64,000 nt of DNA, taken from positions 1 to 64,000 of the forward strand of contig NZ_JAIUHR010000001.1 in assembly GCF_020165195.1 (NCBI RefSeq), read 5' to 3'. Positions 16,625-27,200 of this stretch are shown here, one piece after another. Origin of the DNA: Mesorhizobium sp. CA14 (GTDB lineage Bacteria; Pseudomonadota; Alphaproteobacteria; Rhizobiales; Rhizobiaceae). Positions within the stretch are counted from its first letter, which is position 1; every line of letters starts with the position of its first letter. Made by a program: the position numbers and the translations under genes. The notes beneath the pieces were generated by a model that was not told where the DNA came from, made no database searches, and was given only the letters and a program-made list of their open reading frames with translations.

Positions 16625-17278
16625 CTAGATCACCGCGGCAACGCTACGCAGGATCGGCTGCAGCCTGACCATGCCGATATCCTCGCGCTCGAAGCGGCTG
16701 CCTACCTTGGTGAGCTTGGCCAGCACCTGCTCGCCCTCGTCCGGGCCGATCGGCGCGATGACGACGCCGCCGCTCGACAACTGGTCGAGCAGGAAGCGTG
16801 GCAGGCTATCGAAGGCCGCCCAGGCGACGATACGGTCGAACGGGCCTTCATTGGGCAGGCCGTTGGACCCGTCGGCCTGGCGGGCGATGACGTTGCTGAT
16901 GGCGAGCGCCTCGAAACGCTGCTTTGCCTGCTCGACCAGCGTCTTGTAGCGGTCGATGGTGATGACGCGCGCCGCAAGCCTGGACATGACCGCTGCCGTG
17001 TAGCCCGAGCCGGTGCCGATCTCGAGCACGCGGTTGCCAGGCTCGATGTGAAGCGCTGCGATCACCGCCGCCTGCAGATCGGCGCCCTCGATCGCCTCGC
17101 CGCATTCGATCGGCAGCATGCCGTCCGACCAGGCGAGCGCGTGGAACTGGGCCGACAGGAAACCACGCCGCGGCGTCGCCTCGAAGGCTGCGACCAGCGC
17201 CTTCGGCGCCGTGCCCCTGCCCCGCAGCCTGAGCAGGAAAGCGGCAAACCCTTCGCGGTCGTCGATCGCCATGTTCAT
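16625..17278 (-). CDS. pcm: Protein-L-isoaspartate O-methyltransferase
   Basis: 217 residues. The SAM-binding motif is VLEIGTGSGYTAAVMS, preceded by the acceptor-binding FLSAQFHALAWSDGMLPIECGEAI region, with PFDRIVAWAAF and GGVVIAPIG later. It repairs isoaspartyl residues in aged proteins in the cytosol. It sits directly after surE, a standard pairing (surE-pcm), with a 13-bp gap. Confidence 0.9.
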   Translation of the reverse strand: MNMAIDDREGFAAFLLRLRGRGTAPKALVAAFEATPRRGFLSAQFHALAWSDGMLPIECGEAIEGADLQAAVIAALHIEPGNRVLEIGTGSGYTAAVMSRLAARVITIDRYKTLVEQAKQRFEALAISNVIARQADGSNGLPNEGPFDRIVAWAAFDSLPRFLLDQLSSGGVVIAPIGPDEGEQVLAKLTKVGSRFEREDIGMVRLQPILRSVAAVI

Positions 17279-17291
17279 GCCAAAACCTATT

Positions 17292-18050
17292 CTATGACAA
17301 CGCCTTGGTCAGTTGGTCGCGGAGTTCATGGGCGGTGAGGTCGAGCTGCAGCGGCGTCACCGACACCAGCCGGTTGCGCATCGCATAAAGGTCGGTGCCC
17401 TTCTTGCCTTCGACCGGCTCGCGGCCGAAGCGCAGCCAGTAATAAGGCAGACCGCGCCCGTCGCGCCGCTCGTCGACCCAGAGACTATGCACCAGCTTGC
17501 CTTGCGAGGTGACGACGGTGCCCTCCACCTCGTCGGGCGCACAGTTCGGGAAATTGACGTTGAGCAGCACACCGTCCGGCAACGGCGTTTCCACCAGCCG
17601 CTTGAGCAGCGCCGGCGCCAGCGCCTCGGTCGTCTCGTAAGGGACGACGCGGTCCTCGCCGACATAGGAATAGGCTTGGCTGACCGCGATCGAACGCACG
17701 CCGAGCAGCGCGCCTTCCATCGCGCCGGCCACGGTGCCGGAATAAGTCACGTCATCGGCGATGTTGGCGCCGGAATTGACGCCGGACAGGATCAGGTCCG
17801 GCGGTCCGGGCAGGATTTTTTTCGTGCCCATGATAACGCAGTCGGTCGGCGTGCCGCGCACGGCATAATGCTTCTCGCCGATCTTGCGCAGCCTGAGCGG
17901 CTCCGAGATCGACAAAGAATGTGCATAGCCGGACTGGTCCTGTTCGGGCGCCACCACCCAGACATCGTCCGACAGCGTGCGCGCGATCCGTTCGAGCGAC
18001 GACAGCCCCTCGGCGTGGATGCCGTCGTCATTGGTCAGGAGAATGCGCAT
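17292..18050 (-). CDS. surE: 5'-nucleotidase SurE
   Basis: 252 residues from ATG 18050. The N-terminus [16 protein letters not shown] carries the metal-binding DD pair, followed by [16 protein letters not shown] and [20 protein letters not shown], all SurE signatures. It dephosphorylates nucleoside monophosphates and polyphosphates. An upstream frame extension of 11 residues runs into the serS end and is not favoured. Part of the leftward serS-surE-pcm cluster. Confidence 0.95.
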   Translation of the reverse strand: MRILLTNDDGIHAEGLSSLERIARTLSDDVWVVAPEQDQSGYAHSLSISEPLRLRKIGEKHYAVRGTPTDCVIMGTKKILPGPPDLILSGVNSGANIADDVTYSGTVAGAMEGALLGVRSIAVSQAYSYVGEDRVVPYETTEALAPALLKRLVETPLPDGVLLNVNFPNCAPDEVEGTVVTSQGKLVHSLWVDERRDGRGLPYYWLRFGREPVEGKKGTDLYAMRNRLVSVTPLQLDLTAHELRDQLTKALS

Positions 18051-18054
18051 CAAG

Positions 18055-19359
18055 TCACTTCGCTTCGATCTTCGCGAGACCACCCATGTAAGGCCGCAGC
18101 ACTTCAGGAATGGTTACGCTGCCATCCTCATTCTGGTAGTTTTCGATGACGGCTATAAGAGCGCGGCCGACCGCGGTGCCCGAGCCGTTCAACGTATGGA
18201 CGAAGCGGTTGCCCTTGCCGTCCTTGTCCTTGTAGCGGGCATCCATGCGCCTGGCCTGGAAGTCGCCGCAGACCGAGCAGGACGAGATTTCGCGATAGGC
18301 GTTCTGCCCCGGCAGCCAGACCTCGATGTCGTAGGTCTTGCGCGCACCGAAACCCATGTCGCCGGTGCAGAGCGTGACGGTACGGAACGGCAAGCCGAGC
18401 CGCTTCAGCACTTCTTCGGCGCATTGCGTCATCCGCTCATGCTCGGCGATCGAGCTTTCCTGGTCAGTGATCGAGACCAGCTCGACCTTGTAGAACTGGT
18501 GCTGGCGCAGCATGCCGCGCGTGTCGCGGCCGGCCGAGCCCGCTTCCGAGCGGAAGCACGGCGTCAGCGCGGTGTAGCGCAGCGGCAGTTTTTCATGCGC
18601 GGTGATCTCTTCGCGCACAAGGTTGGTCAACGGGACCTCCGCCGTCGGGATCAGGCCGAGACGGCCGTCCCCGTGCGGCGTGAAGAACAGGTCTTCCTCG
18701 AATTTCGGCAGCTGGTTGGTGCCGAACAGCACTTCGTCGCGCACCATCAGCGGCGGGATGACCTCTTCATAGCCGTGCTCGGTGGTGTGCAGGTCGAGCA
18801 TGAACTGGCCGAGCGCACGCTCCATGCGCGCCAGCTGGCTCTTCAGCACGGTGAAGCGCGAGCCGGACAGCTTCGCCGCCCGCTCGAAATCCATCATGCC
18901 GAGCGCTTCGCCGATCTCGAAATGCTCCTTCACCCAGTTCGGCCGCGTCGGCACCTCGCCGACGATGCGCTTGACGACATTGTCATGCTCGTCCTTGCCG
19001 ACCGGCACGTCGTCCAGCGGCACGTTGGGCAGCACCGCAAGCGCGTCGTTCAACGCCTTGTCGAGCTCGCGCTCGCGCGCCTCGCCGTCCTGGATGAACG
19101 CCTTGATGTCGCTGACTTCGCCCTTGAGCTTCTCCGCAAGCGCCGCATCACCCGACCGCATGGCATTGCCGATCTCCTTCGAGGCGGCGTTGCGGCGCTC
19201 CTGCTTGACCTGCAGCTCGCTGAGATGCGAGCGCCGCGCCTCGTCCTTCGCGATCAGATCGTCGACCGTGGACTGCGCCTCGCCCGCTGGCCACGAGCGC
19301 TTCACCAGCGCCTCGACAAGTGCCTTCGGGTTGTCGCGAATCCATTTGATGTCAAGCAT
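18055..19359 (-). CDS. serS: Seryl-tRNA synthetase
   Basis: 434 residues. The N-terminal coiled-coil arm (about residues 30-100) binds the long variable arm of tRNA-Ser. The class II catalytic core has motif 2 [20 protein letters not shown] followed by QFYKVELV, and motif 3 [16 protein letters not shown]. It starts [14 protein letters not shown]. The gene lies 4 bp ahead of surE in the tatABC-serS-surE order typical of the order. Confidence 0.97.
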   Translation of the reverse strand: MLDIKWIRDNPKALVEALVKRSWPAGEAQSTVDDLIAKDEARRSHLSELQVKQERRNAASKEIGNAMRSGDAALAEKLKGEVSDIKAFIQDGEARERELDKALNDALAVLPNVPLDDVPVGKDEHDNVVKRIVGEVPTRPNWVKEHFEIGEALGMMDFERAAKLSGSRFTVLKSQLARMERALGQFMLDLHTTEHGYEEVIPPLMVRDEVLFGTNQLPKFEEDLFFTPHGDGRLGLIPTAEVPLTNLVREEITAHEKLPLRYTALTPCFRSEAGSAGRDTRGMLRQHQFYKVELVSITDQESSIAEHERMTQCAEEVLKRLGLPFRTVTLCTGDMGFGARKTYDIEVWLPGQNAYREISSCSVCGDFQARRMDARYKDKDGKGNRFVHTLNGSGTAVGRALIAVIENYQNEDGSVTIPEVLRPYMGGLAKIEAK

Positions 19360-19464
19360 GGTCGATCCTCAAAGTAAGGACCGAGGGGGTAAACCGCATC
19401 CGCCATCGATGCAAGACGGCGGCTAAGCCGAGCGGTTCGATTCTCCCAGCTTGAACGGCCTTGC

Positions 19465-20328
19465 CTATGTGGACGGGGCGTCCGGCGTGTCGCTCGCGAC
19501 CGAGCCCCCCGCCTCCGCTTGTTCGCGCGCCAGGCGGTCGCGCGCCTGGGCGCGCTCGATCATGCGCGAGGACCAGATGGCGACCTCATAGAGGATGATC
19601 GTCGGGATGGCGAGGCCGCACTGGCTCATCGGATCGGGCGGCGTCAGCACCGCGGCAACGACGAAGGAAAGGACGATCGCCCATTTGCGCTTCTCGGCCA
19701 GCGCTTGCGACGACAGGAGCCCGACGCGCGTCAAAAGGCTGGTCACCACCGGCAGCTGGAACACCAGGCCGAAGGAGAAGATCAGCGTCATGATCAGGCT
19801 GAGATATTCCGACACCTTCGGCAGCAGCGAGATCTGCACCTGGTCGTTGGTGCCGGTCTGCTGCATAGCCAGGAAGAACCACATCACCATCGGGGTGAAG
19901 AAGAAATAGACCAGCGAAGCGCCCATCAGGAACAGGAGGGGCGAAGCGATCAGGAACGGCAGGAAGGCGCTGCGCTCGTTCTTGTAGAGGCCCGGCGCGA
20001 TGAACTTGTATATCTGCGTGGCGATCAGCGGAAAGGCGATCACCATGCCGCCGAACATGGCAAGCTTCACCTGGGTGAAGAAGAACTCCTGCGGCGCGGT
20101 ATAGATCAGCTCGACCTTGTGCGGGTCGAGGCCTGCCCATTGCGTCGCCCATTTGAACGGGATGACCAGAAGGTTGAACAGGCGCTTGGCGAAGAAGAAG
20201 CAGACGAGAAAGGCAACGAAAAAGCCGCCCAGCGACCAGATCAAGCGGCGGCGCAGCTCGATCAGATGCTCGATCAGCGGCGCGGACGATTTCTCGATTT
20301 CTTCCTTTTCCTTGTCCGAAACGCTCAC
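19465..20328 (-). CDS. tatC: Sec-independent translocase subunit TatC
   Basis: 287 residues with six membrane helices. The N-terminus has APLIEHLIELRRRLIWSL, whose Glu-Leu-Arg segment forms the twin-arginine recognition surface. FAKRLFNLLV, the loop FFTQVKLAMFGG and the YKFIAPGLYKNERSAF segment are typical. TatC binds the signal peptides of folded proteins together with TatB. It overlaps tatB by 4 bp and is the last of tatABC. Confidence 0.97.
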   Translation of the reverse strand: MSVSDKEKEEIEKSSAPLIEHLIELRRRLIWSLGGFFVAFLVCFFFAKRLFNLLVIPFKWATQWAGLDPHKVELIYTAPQEFFFTQVKLAMFGGMVIAFPLIATQIYKFIAPGLYKNERSAFLPFLIASPLLFLMGASLVYFFFTPMVMWFFLAMQQTGTNDQVQISLLPKVSEYLSLIMTLIFSFGLVFQLPVVTSLLTRVGLLSSQALAEKRKWAIVLSFVVAAVLTPPDPMSQCGLAIPTIILYEVAIWSSRMIERAQARDRLAREQAEAGGSVASDTPDAPST

Positions 20329-21047
20329 TTGGTGCCGCCCGTCATCTTCTTGCCGTCGGTTGCCTTCTTCGCGGCCGGCTTCTTCGCCGCGGCAGGCCTC
20401 GCCTCAGCCTTGGGCGCGGCCTTCCCGGCGGGGGCCTCGGCTTTAGCCGCAGCCGGCGCGGCCTTGGCCGACGCCTTTGCGGCGGATGCCTTCGATGCCG
20501 TCTTGGCCGCCGTGCCGGCGGCCCTTGCCTTGGCGGTCGCCACCTTTTTCGCCGGCTTGGCCGGAACGGCGGTCTCCGCAACCGGTACGGTGACGGACGC
20601 GTCAGTCATGGTTGGAAAGATCGGGGCGGCCGAGGCGGCCTCGGCTCCGTTGACGACGGGCATATCCGTCGCGCCGTTCTTGAGCGGTTCGGCGGCCTGC
20701 GGCGTCTCTGCTGCCGGCGCCGCCGGATCGGCGGCCGGCTTGGGCTTCATCATCGTATCGACGCCGGCCCGCACATCGGCCGCGGCCTGCTCGAACGGAT
20801 TGAGCTGCTTGCGCACCTCGTTCATCGGGTTGAGGCCGCGTAAGTTATCGATCGAACTCTTCACGTCGTCGAGTTCGGCTTCCTTCAGCGCTTCGTTGAA
20901 CTGCTTCTGGAAGTCGCCGGCCATGGCGCGCAATTTCGCCGCGGTGCGGCCGAAGGTGCGAAGCATGTTGGGCAAATCCTTAGGCCCGACGACCACGATC
21001 ATGACGACCGCGATCACCAGCAGCTCGCTCCAACCGACTTCGAACAT
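20325..21047 (-). CDS. tatB: Sec-independent translocase subunit TatB
   Basis: 240 residues: N-terminal membrane helix with the TatB pattern MFEVGWSELLVIAVVMIVVV, GPKDLPNMLR, an amphipathic helix (TAAKLRAMAGDFQKQFNEAL) and a long Ala/Lys/Pro-rich tail from about residue 100, which is low-complexity and probably flexible. Receives substrates from TatC and hands them to TatA. Confidence 0.95.
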   Translation of the reverse strand: MFEVGWSELLVIAVVMIVVVGPKDLPNMLRTFGRTAAKLRAMAGDFQKQFNEALKEAELDDVKSSIDNLRGLNPMNEVRKQLNPFEQAAADVRAGVDTMMKPKPAADPAAPAAETPQAAEPLKNGATDMPVVNGAEAASAAPIFPTMTDASVTVPVAETAVPAKPAKKVATAKARAAGTAAKTASKASAAKASAKAAPAAAKAEAPAGKAAPKAEARPAAAKKPAAKKATDGKKMTGGTK

Positions 21048-21065
21048 GACAATCTATTCCGACGC

Positions 21066-21112
21066 GTGCATGCCGCCCGCACATGCGAAGCGGTTTTGGG
21101 ACAACGGCATGC
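21066..21112. repeat. RIME-like palindromic repeat between tatA and tatB
   Basis: TGCATGCCG and CGGCATGC flank GAAGCGGTTTTGGGACAA, the sequence style of rhizobial intergenic palindromes in which CCGAAAACCGC-type segments alternate. It occupies most of the 83-bp tatA-tatB gap, so it is transcribed within the tat operon. Confidence 0.5.
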
Positions 21113-21130
21113 TCAAAGCAACAACCGAGA

Positions 21131-21349
21131 TCAGCTCTTGCTGACCTTTTCCTTGGCCGGCGAAACAGTCTCGTCGGCGCGGTGCTCGACGGTACGCTTG
21201 TCGTCGGCGTCGTCGTCAGCCATGCCCTTCTTGAAGCTCTTGATGCCCTTGGCCATGTCGCCCATCAGTTCGGGGATCTTGCCGCGGCCGAACACCAGAA
21301 GCACGATGACCAGCACGATCATCCAGTGCCAAATCGAAAATGAACCCAT
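21131..21349 (-). CDS. tatA: Sec-independent translocase subunit TatA
   Basis: 72 residues: [20 protein letters not shown] membrane helix, then [20 protein letters not shown] amphipathic helix, then a short charged tail. This is the pore-forming component of the twin-arginine translocase. It follows scpB at 180 bp and opens the tatABC gene set. Confidence 0.96.
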   Translation of the reverse strand: MGSFSIWHWMIVLVIVLLVFGRGKIPELMGDMAKGIKSFKKGMADDDADDKRTVEHRADETVSPAKEKVSKS

Positions 21350-21529
21350 AACAATCTCTCTCGAATGGTTTCCCTCGGCGATGATCTATGCGTTTTCGCT
21401 CGGGGATTCAAACACAACCGCAATGAAGTTGATAAAATGGCTAGCGGATGTCACGCACTTTCGGCGTGAGCGCCTTGCTACGAATCCGCGCAGGCCTTGC
21501 TAATAAACCATTCGTGCCGGTTTTCGCGG

Positions 21530-22285
21530 TCACTCTTCCGTGACGCGCGGCGTCAGCAACCCGAGTTCCTCGAGGTCGATATCGGTCAGCGCATCCTCGT
21601 CTTCTGCGAGCGCGTCGGGATCGGCAGGCGGCACTGGCATCGAGAAATTCGCCGGCATGCGCGTCGAGAGCAGGCCAGCGCCCTTCAGCTCTTCCATGCC
21701 GGGCAGATCGCGGATTTCCTCCAATGCGAAATGATCGAGGAAAGCGTCGGTCGTGCCGTAGGTCACCGGCCGTCCGGGCGTGCGGCGGCGGCCGCGCATC
21801 CTGACCCATTCCGTTTCGAGCAGCGTGTCGAGCGTGCCTTTCGACGTTTCGACGCCTCTGATGTCTTCGATTTCGGCGCGCGTGACCGGCTGGTGATAGG
21901 CGATGATCGCCAGCACTTCGAGCGCCGCGCGCGAGAGCTTCCTCTGCTGGACGGAGTCCCGGCTCATCAGGAAAGCCAGGTCGCCGGCGGTGCGGAAGGC
22001 CCAGGCGTCGCCGACCCGCACCAGGTTGACGCCGCGCTTGGCATAGATTTCCTGCAGGTCCGCCATTGCGGCCGCGATGTTGACGCCTTCCGGCAGGCGC
22101 GCGGCAAGCTGCTTTTCGCTGACCGGCTCGGCACTGGCGAAAACGATCGCCTCGGCCATGCGCACGGCTTCCGACAATTGCAGACGTTCGGCGGGGTTCC
22201 CGAGTGAACCCTGCTCGGCCATCTCGTCTTCCGGCTTCTCCTCGACCTTGAACGGGATGACCGAAGCATTGGCGCGTTCGCTCAT
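21530..22285 (-). CDS. scpB: Segregation and condensation protein B
   Basis: 251 residues from ATG 22285. Two winged-helix units: LQLSEAVRMAEAIVFASAEPV...LAARLPEGVN and LSRAALEVLAIIAYHQPVTRAEIEDIRGV, the latter being the ScpB signature. Acts with ScpA and SMC in chromosome compaction and segregation. It overlaps the scpA end by 4 bp. A much longer upstream frame extension runs antiphase through scpA and is not coding. Confidence 0.95.
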   Translation of the reverse strand: MSERANASVIPFKVEEKPEDEMAEQGSLGNPAERLQLSEAVRMAEAIVFASAEPVSEKQLAARLPEGVNIAAAMADLQEIYAKRGVNLVRVGDAWAFRTAGDLAFLMSRDSVQQRKLSRAALEVLAIIAYHQPVTRAEIEDIRGVETSKGTLDTLLETEWVRMRGRRRTPGRPVTYGTTDAFLDHFALEEIRDLPGMEELKGAGLLSTRMPANFSMPVPPADPDALAEDEDALTDIDLEELGLLTPRVTEE

Positions 22286-23124
22286 GATACCACCTCGACT
22301 GCTCTGATCCCTTGCGCGCGGCCGCGCAGATAGATCGGCGCGAACACCTGGTCCTGCCGCACTTCCAACTTGCCTTCGCGCACCATCTCCAGCGTCGCGG
22401 CGAACGAGCTCGCCATCGCCGTGCGCTTCTCTTCCGGCGCCGCCAGATATTCGATCAGGAAGCGGTCGAGCGCCGTCCAGTCGCCGACCGAGCCGATCAG
22501 CCGCGCCAGCACCTCGCGCGCATCCTTGAGCGACCACACGGCGCGCCTGGCGATCGTCACATTGTTGATCGCCTGCCGCTGGCGCTGCTGCGCATAGGCG
22601 GTGAGCAGATCGTAGAGCGAAGCCGAAAAGCTGTTGCGCTTCTCGATGATGACCATTTCCGGCATGCCGCGCGCAAAGACGTCGCGCCCGAGCCGGTTGC
22701 GGTTCACCAGCCGCGCCGCGGCATCGCGCATGGCCTCCAGCCGCTTCAGCCGGAATTGCAGCACCGCCGCCAGTTCCTCGCCGCTTTCGCCCTCCTCGCC
22801 CGGCTGTTTCGGGATCAAGAGCTTCGACTTCAGGAAGGCGAGCCATGCCGCCATCACCAGATAATCGGCGGCAAGCTCAAGCCTCAGCGCCCGCGCCTTT
22901 TCGACGAAGGCCAGATATTGCTCCGCAAGCGCCAGGATCGAAATGCGCGCCAGATCGACCTTCTGGTTGCGTGCAAGATGCAAGAGAAGATCGAGCGGAC
23001 CTTCGAAACCGGCCACGTCGACGACCAGCGACGGGTCGCCGGTCAGACGTGAATCGTCGTTCTCGGCCCACAGACGGTCCATCGGTGCGGCCTTCGCAGC
23101 CTTGCCTTCCAATGTCTCCGCCAC
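22282..23124 (-). CDS. scpA: Segregation and condensation protein A
   Basis: About 280 residues if translation starts at GTG 23124; an in-frame ATG at 23172 overlaps nagZ by 29 bp and ATG 23082 is also possible. The kleisin N-terminus has FEGPLDLLLHLARNQKVDLARI, the most conserved ScpA segment, then LAADYLVMAAWLAFLKSKLLIP. The C-terminal winged helix has SFAATLEMVREGKLEVRQ. Bridges the SMC heads together with ScpB. Confidence 0.93.
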   Translation of the reverse strand: MAETLEGKAAKAAPMDRLWAENDDSRLTGDPSLVVDVAGFEGPLDLLLHLARNQKVDLARISILALAEQYLAFVEKARALRLELAADYLVMAAWLAFLKSKLLIPKQPGEEGESGEELAAVLQFRLKRLEAMRDAAARLVNRNRLGRDVFARGMPEMVIIEKRNSFSASLYDLLTAYAQQRQRQAINNVTIARRAVWSLKDAREVLARLIGSVGDWTALDRFLIEYLAAPEEKRTAMASSFAATLEMVREGKLEVRQDQVFAPIYLRGRAQGIRAVEVVS

Positions 23125-23143
23125 TTGCCTTTCGTCCTTAGGT

Positions 23144-24163
23144 TCAGGCCACCGCTTCGAAATAGGTGGCAAATTCCGCGCGTATCGCTGCTTCGTCGGC
23201 GACGTCGCGGTCCTTTATATAGGTCAGCGCCCGCTCCGCGCGCTGCAAGGACTTGCCCGACAGCGCCGTCGTGCGCGACGCGATCCCGGACATCTCCTCG
23301 AAAACGCCGTTGCAGTGAAGGACGAGATCGCAGCCGGCCGCAAGGATCGAGGCCGCCTTTGTCGGGAAATCCCCAGAAAGTGCCTTCATCGAGGTGTCGT
23401 CGCTCATCAGCAGCCCGTCGAAGCCGATCTCGCCGCGGATCACCCGATCGACGACCTTGGCGGACGTCGTCGCCGGATTGTCGGGATCGACGGCGCTATA
23501 GACGACATGCGCCGTCATGGCCATCGGCAGCTCGTTCAACGCCTTGAACGGGGCGAAATCATGCCGGCTGAGCCCCTCGAGCGGCGTATCGACGGTCGGC
23601 AGCGCGAAATGCGTGTCGGCAAAGGCGCGGCCGTGGCCCGGAATGTGCTTCATCACCGGCAGCACGCCGCCCGACATCAATCCCTCGGCCGAGGCGCGGC
23701 CAAGCTCGATCACGGCGTTTGGCTCCTTGCCATAGGCGCGCGCGCCTATGACGTCGCTGGCGCCTTCGACCGGGACATCGAGCACCGGCAGGCAGTCGGC
23801 GGTGATGCCGAGGCGCGAGAGGTCGAAGGCATGCAGCCGGGCCAGCAACCAGGCGGCGCGGCGGCCGGCATCCTTGTCCTCGCGCCACAATGCGCCAAGC
23901 GCACCCCCGGCCGGGTAGTTCGGCGCCAGCGGCGGACGCAGGCGCTGCACCCTGCCGCCTTCCTGATCGATGAAGACCGGAGCGTCCGGACGGCCGACGC
24001 AGTCACGCATCGAGGCGACAAGGTCGCGGATCTGCCCGGCTTCACTGATGTTGCGCGCAAAAAGGATGAAACCCCAGGGACGTTCGTCCCGATAGAAACG
24101 GATTTCGTCTTCGGTGAGGGATTTCCCGGCACAGCCGAGGATCATGGATTTTGATTCGCTCAT
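23144..24163 (-). CDS. nagZ: Beta-N-acetylhexosaminidase NagZ (GH3)
   Basis: 339 residues from ATG 24163 (MSESKSMILGCAG). GH3 signatures: VFIDQEGGRVQRL, the KHIPGHGRA loop bearing the catalytic His, and LMSDDTSMKAL with the nucleophile Asp. It removes GlcNAc from anhydro-muropeptides in the cytosol during peptidoglycan recycling. The neighbouring SPOR and Scp genes follow the common alphaproteobacterial order. Confidence 0.94.
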   Translation of the reverse strand: MSESKSMILGCAGKSLTEDEIRFYRDERPWGFILFARNISEAGQIRDLVASMRDCVGRPDAPVFIDQEGGRVQRLRPPLAPNYPAGGALGALWREDKDAGRRAAWLLARLHAFDLSRLGITADCLPVLDVPVEGASDVIGARAYGKEPNAVIELGRASAEGLMSGGVLPVMKHIPGHGRAFADTHFALPTVDTPLEGLSRHDFAPFKALNELPMAMTAHVVYSAVDPDNPATTSAKVVDRVIRGEIGFDGLLMSDDTSMKALSGDFPTKAASILAAGCDLVLHCNGVFEEMSGIASRTTALSGKSLQRAERALTYIKDRDVADEAAIRAEFATYFEAVA

Positions 24164-24244
24164 AAACGGAAGTTTAAGGCTTTGAGCGAGCAAAGGGAAT
24201 CATCCCTGCCCTCGGACCAGCCAAAGCCCACAACCGTCCACAAC

Positions 24245-24280
24245 GAAAAGCCGGCGCGGCCTTGCGACGGCGCCGGCTTT
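24245..24280 (-). terminator. Terminator after the SPOR gene
   Basis: Arms AAAGCCGGCGC (24247-24257) and GCGCCGGCTTT (24270-24280), 11 bp with a 12-nt loop. Read leftward, the stem is followed by TTTTCG. It lies just past the SPOR gene stop, so nagZ and the genes beyond may have their own promoter. Confidence 0.75.
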
Positions 24281-24295
24281 GAAAGGCTGGATCGG

Positions 24296-27200
24296 TTAGC
24301 GCGATACGAAGCAGTTGCCTCCGGCGGCCTTGTAGCTGGTGCAAAGGTTGATCGCATCGTTGCGCGACTGGGCCGGAACGCGGACGCGGTAGAAGGTACC
24401 CTTGCCCGCGACCTCGGCCTTGACGATGTTGGCGGTGCGGCCGGAGAGCACGCTGCCATAGCGACGCTGCAGGTCCTGATAGGTCGACTGCGCGCTCTCG
24501 ACCGTCGGCTGAGAGGCAATCTGCATCGACCACGAGCCGCCGCCGGCTGCCGCCGCCGGATCGATGGAAGCGACCTGGTCCGGCTTGACCTCGCCGACGA
24601 TATCGACCGGCTGGTCGGACGGACGCGCCGGCGCCACCGGCACCGTCGCCGGCGTGTTGGCCGACTGCGCCTTGGCTTCAGCCTTCTTGGCGGGCTTCAC
24701 CGGCTTGACGGTCGCCGCATCGGCCTGGCCCATATCGGCCTGGCCCGCATTAGCCTGACCCGCATCGGAAGCCACGGTTCCCGTCTGCTGGCCGTCGGAG
24801 GCCGGCGCGACATGCTGCGGCGCCGGATCGCTCGGCTCGGCCGCCGCGACCTTCGGCGCGGCCGGGGCCGGATCCTCACGCGGCACCAGCGAGCCATCAG
24901 GCTTCACCATCATCGTCTTCACCTTGCGCGGCGCGACGGCGACGACATCGTTGTTGGCGGTGTTCTCGGCATCCTGCTGCAGCACCTGGGCGATGCGATC
25001 TTCCGACTTCGGCGCCGGCGCGGCCGGCTGCGTGCTTGCCGCCGCGGCCGGTTGTGCGCTTGCCGGCGCGGCAGGCTGTGCGCTTGCGGGCGCAACGGCT
25101 TGCGCGACGCCGGGCAGCGCTGCGTCTGCATTGTCGGCGGCATCGGTGCCGGCGGCAGCGTCGTTATCCTTGGGCGAAAGGTCTACCACGCGGCTCTGCG
25201 GCGGCTCCTTCGGGGCCAGGTCCACGGGCTGCTCGGTGGTGTTCACCAGCTTCTGCTGCACCGGCTCGGCGGACTTCGCCGCGCCGCCGCCCTTGGCCAC
25301 CGCGTCATAAACCTTGTTGTCCTGGTTCGGCACGACCGTACCGCCCGGATTTTCCGGCTTCACTTTGATCGGCGAATTGTCGGCCTTGACGATCACCGGG
25401 GCCTCGCTGCCGCCTTTGCCGCCGAAGGAGAAGGCCAGCGCGCCAAGGCCGCCGAAAACCACCACGGCGCCGACGAGCGCCGCGACCATCATGCCGCGCC
25501 GGCGCGGCTGCGCCGCCTCGCGCTCGCCAAGTCCGGGGATTGCCATCGCTTCTTCGAGCTCAGGATCGTAATCGAGCTCTTCGCTGGCGAAGTCGTCCTG
25601 CTGCGAAACCGGCCGGCTGCCGGGCAGATCGTCGGCGTCGTAATCGTTGGCGACGGCGAACGAAGCTGGGGCTGCCGGAGCCGCCGGAGTCTCGGCACGC
25701 AAGTCGCGACGGTCGTAGCCGTTGAAACCGGCATTGTAGGATTCATCGTCATAGCCGCGGCTCTGTGCGGGCGCCGATGCGATCTCCGTCGCGTTCATAT
25801 CGGTGAGCAGGCTGGCAAATTCCGCATCGAGATCGTCATAGGCGGAGGCCGCGGGCTGATCTTCCTCGAAGCTGAGCTCCGGAATGTCGAGGTCGTCCGC
25901 GAGCGCTACCACGCGCTCCGGCACATCGACGGTCTCCACATCCGGCACGTCCTCATGCCGGCGAGCCTGTGGCGAAGGCGCCGGCTTGGCGTAGGCGGCA
26001 TAATCTACTTCCGGTTCGCTGCGATAGATCGGCGCCGCCATCTGCACCGGTGCCAAAGGCGCTGCCACCTGCACCGGCGCCGAGGGCGCCGGCTGCGCGG
26101 CGAACGAAGCTTGCGCCGGGGGGGCGGCGGTCGGGGTCGAGCGACTCCATGACCTTGCCGGCTCGGCGGAATGCAGCCAATCGGATGAGTTTGCCGGAGA
26201 CTTCGCCCGGGCGGCCTCCTGCTCGGCCTCGATACTCCGGGCGAAAGCAGCGTCGAAGGCGTCGTCGTCGAAATCAATGCCCGGTTCGGTCGCCGAAGGC
26301 TCGGTCTTGGAAGGCTCGGGCTTGGAAGACTCGGTCTCGGCGGGGGCCGCAAAACCCTGTCGATCGAGCTCGTCGGCGAGCAAGTCATCTAGATCGCCAT
26401 CGACCGGCTGAGCGCTCTGCCCGTTCTGCGCCGGCTGGTGCTCGTCGATATCCCAATCGAGATCGTCGGCTGCCGCCTTCCCGCTCACCTGGCGGCTCTC
26501 GGGTTCCGCAACCAGCCGTGGGGCGTAAGCAGGCTCCTTGATTGCCGGCATCGGCCGCGCGGTCATGGCGCCGAGCAGCGCATTGAGCTCGTCCTCCAGG
26601 CTGCGTTCGCTGGCAGCCGGCTTCACCGGCTCAACGGTGGCGACCGGCGGAACCGGAGCGGCGGCGACCGGCGGAACCGAAGCGGCGACGACGGGAGCCG
26701 CCTCGGCGACGGTCGGCTGCAACGTGGCAACGGGCTCGACGGCCGGAGCTTGCGGCTCGTCGTTCAACGCATCGCGAAAGCTCAGCTCGAAATCATCATC
26801 GAGGGTCGCCGCATTGGAAGGTTCGGGCGCGACGGGTTCTGGCTCAGCAGCAAAGTGGGCCGTCTCGACCGGCGAGGCGATCATCGGCGCCGGCTCGTCG
26901 TCAAACGACAGCTCCGGCTCCTGAACCTCCTGGTCCTGGCCGGGATCCATATCGATATCGGTCATCGCCTGATCGAAATGACCGACAAAATCATCCTCGG
27001 AAATCAGCGGGGCGTCTGCATGAGCTTCGACCGGCTCGGCGGCCTGCGCGTGCTGCTCCGGCTCGTGGCTCTCGAACGACAGCTCGTCTTCGAGCGACAT
27101 TTGGACCGCATTGTCGAAATCGGCGTCGAAGGCCTCTTCGCTCGCAGCCTGCAGAGCTTCGACGGCGTCCTGACGAGCGTCAGCCGGCTCGTGATGGTTG

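Noticed and set aside
24182..26152. 656-codon plus-strand frame opposite the SPOR gene
   Set aside because: Long Arg/Leu repeats typical of antisense frames in high-GC repeats; no ribosome site or domain.
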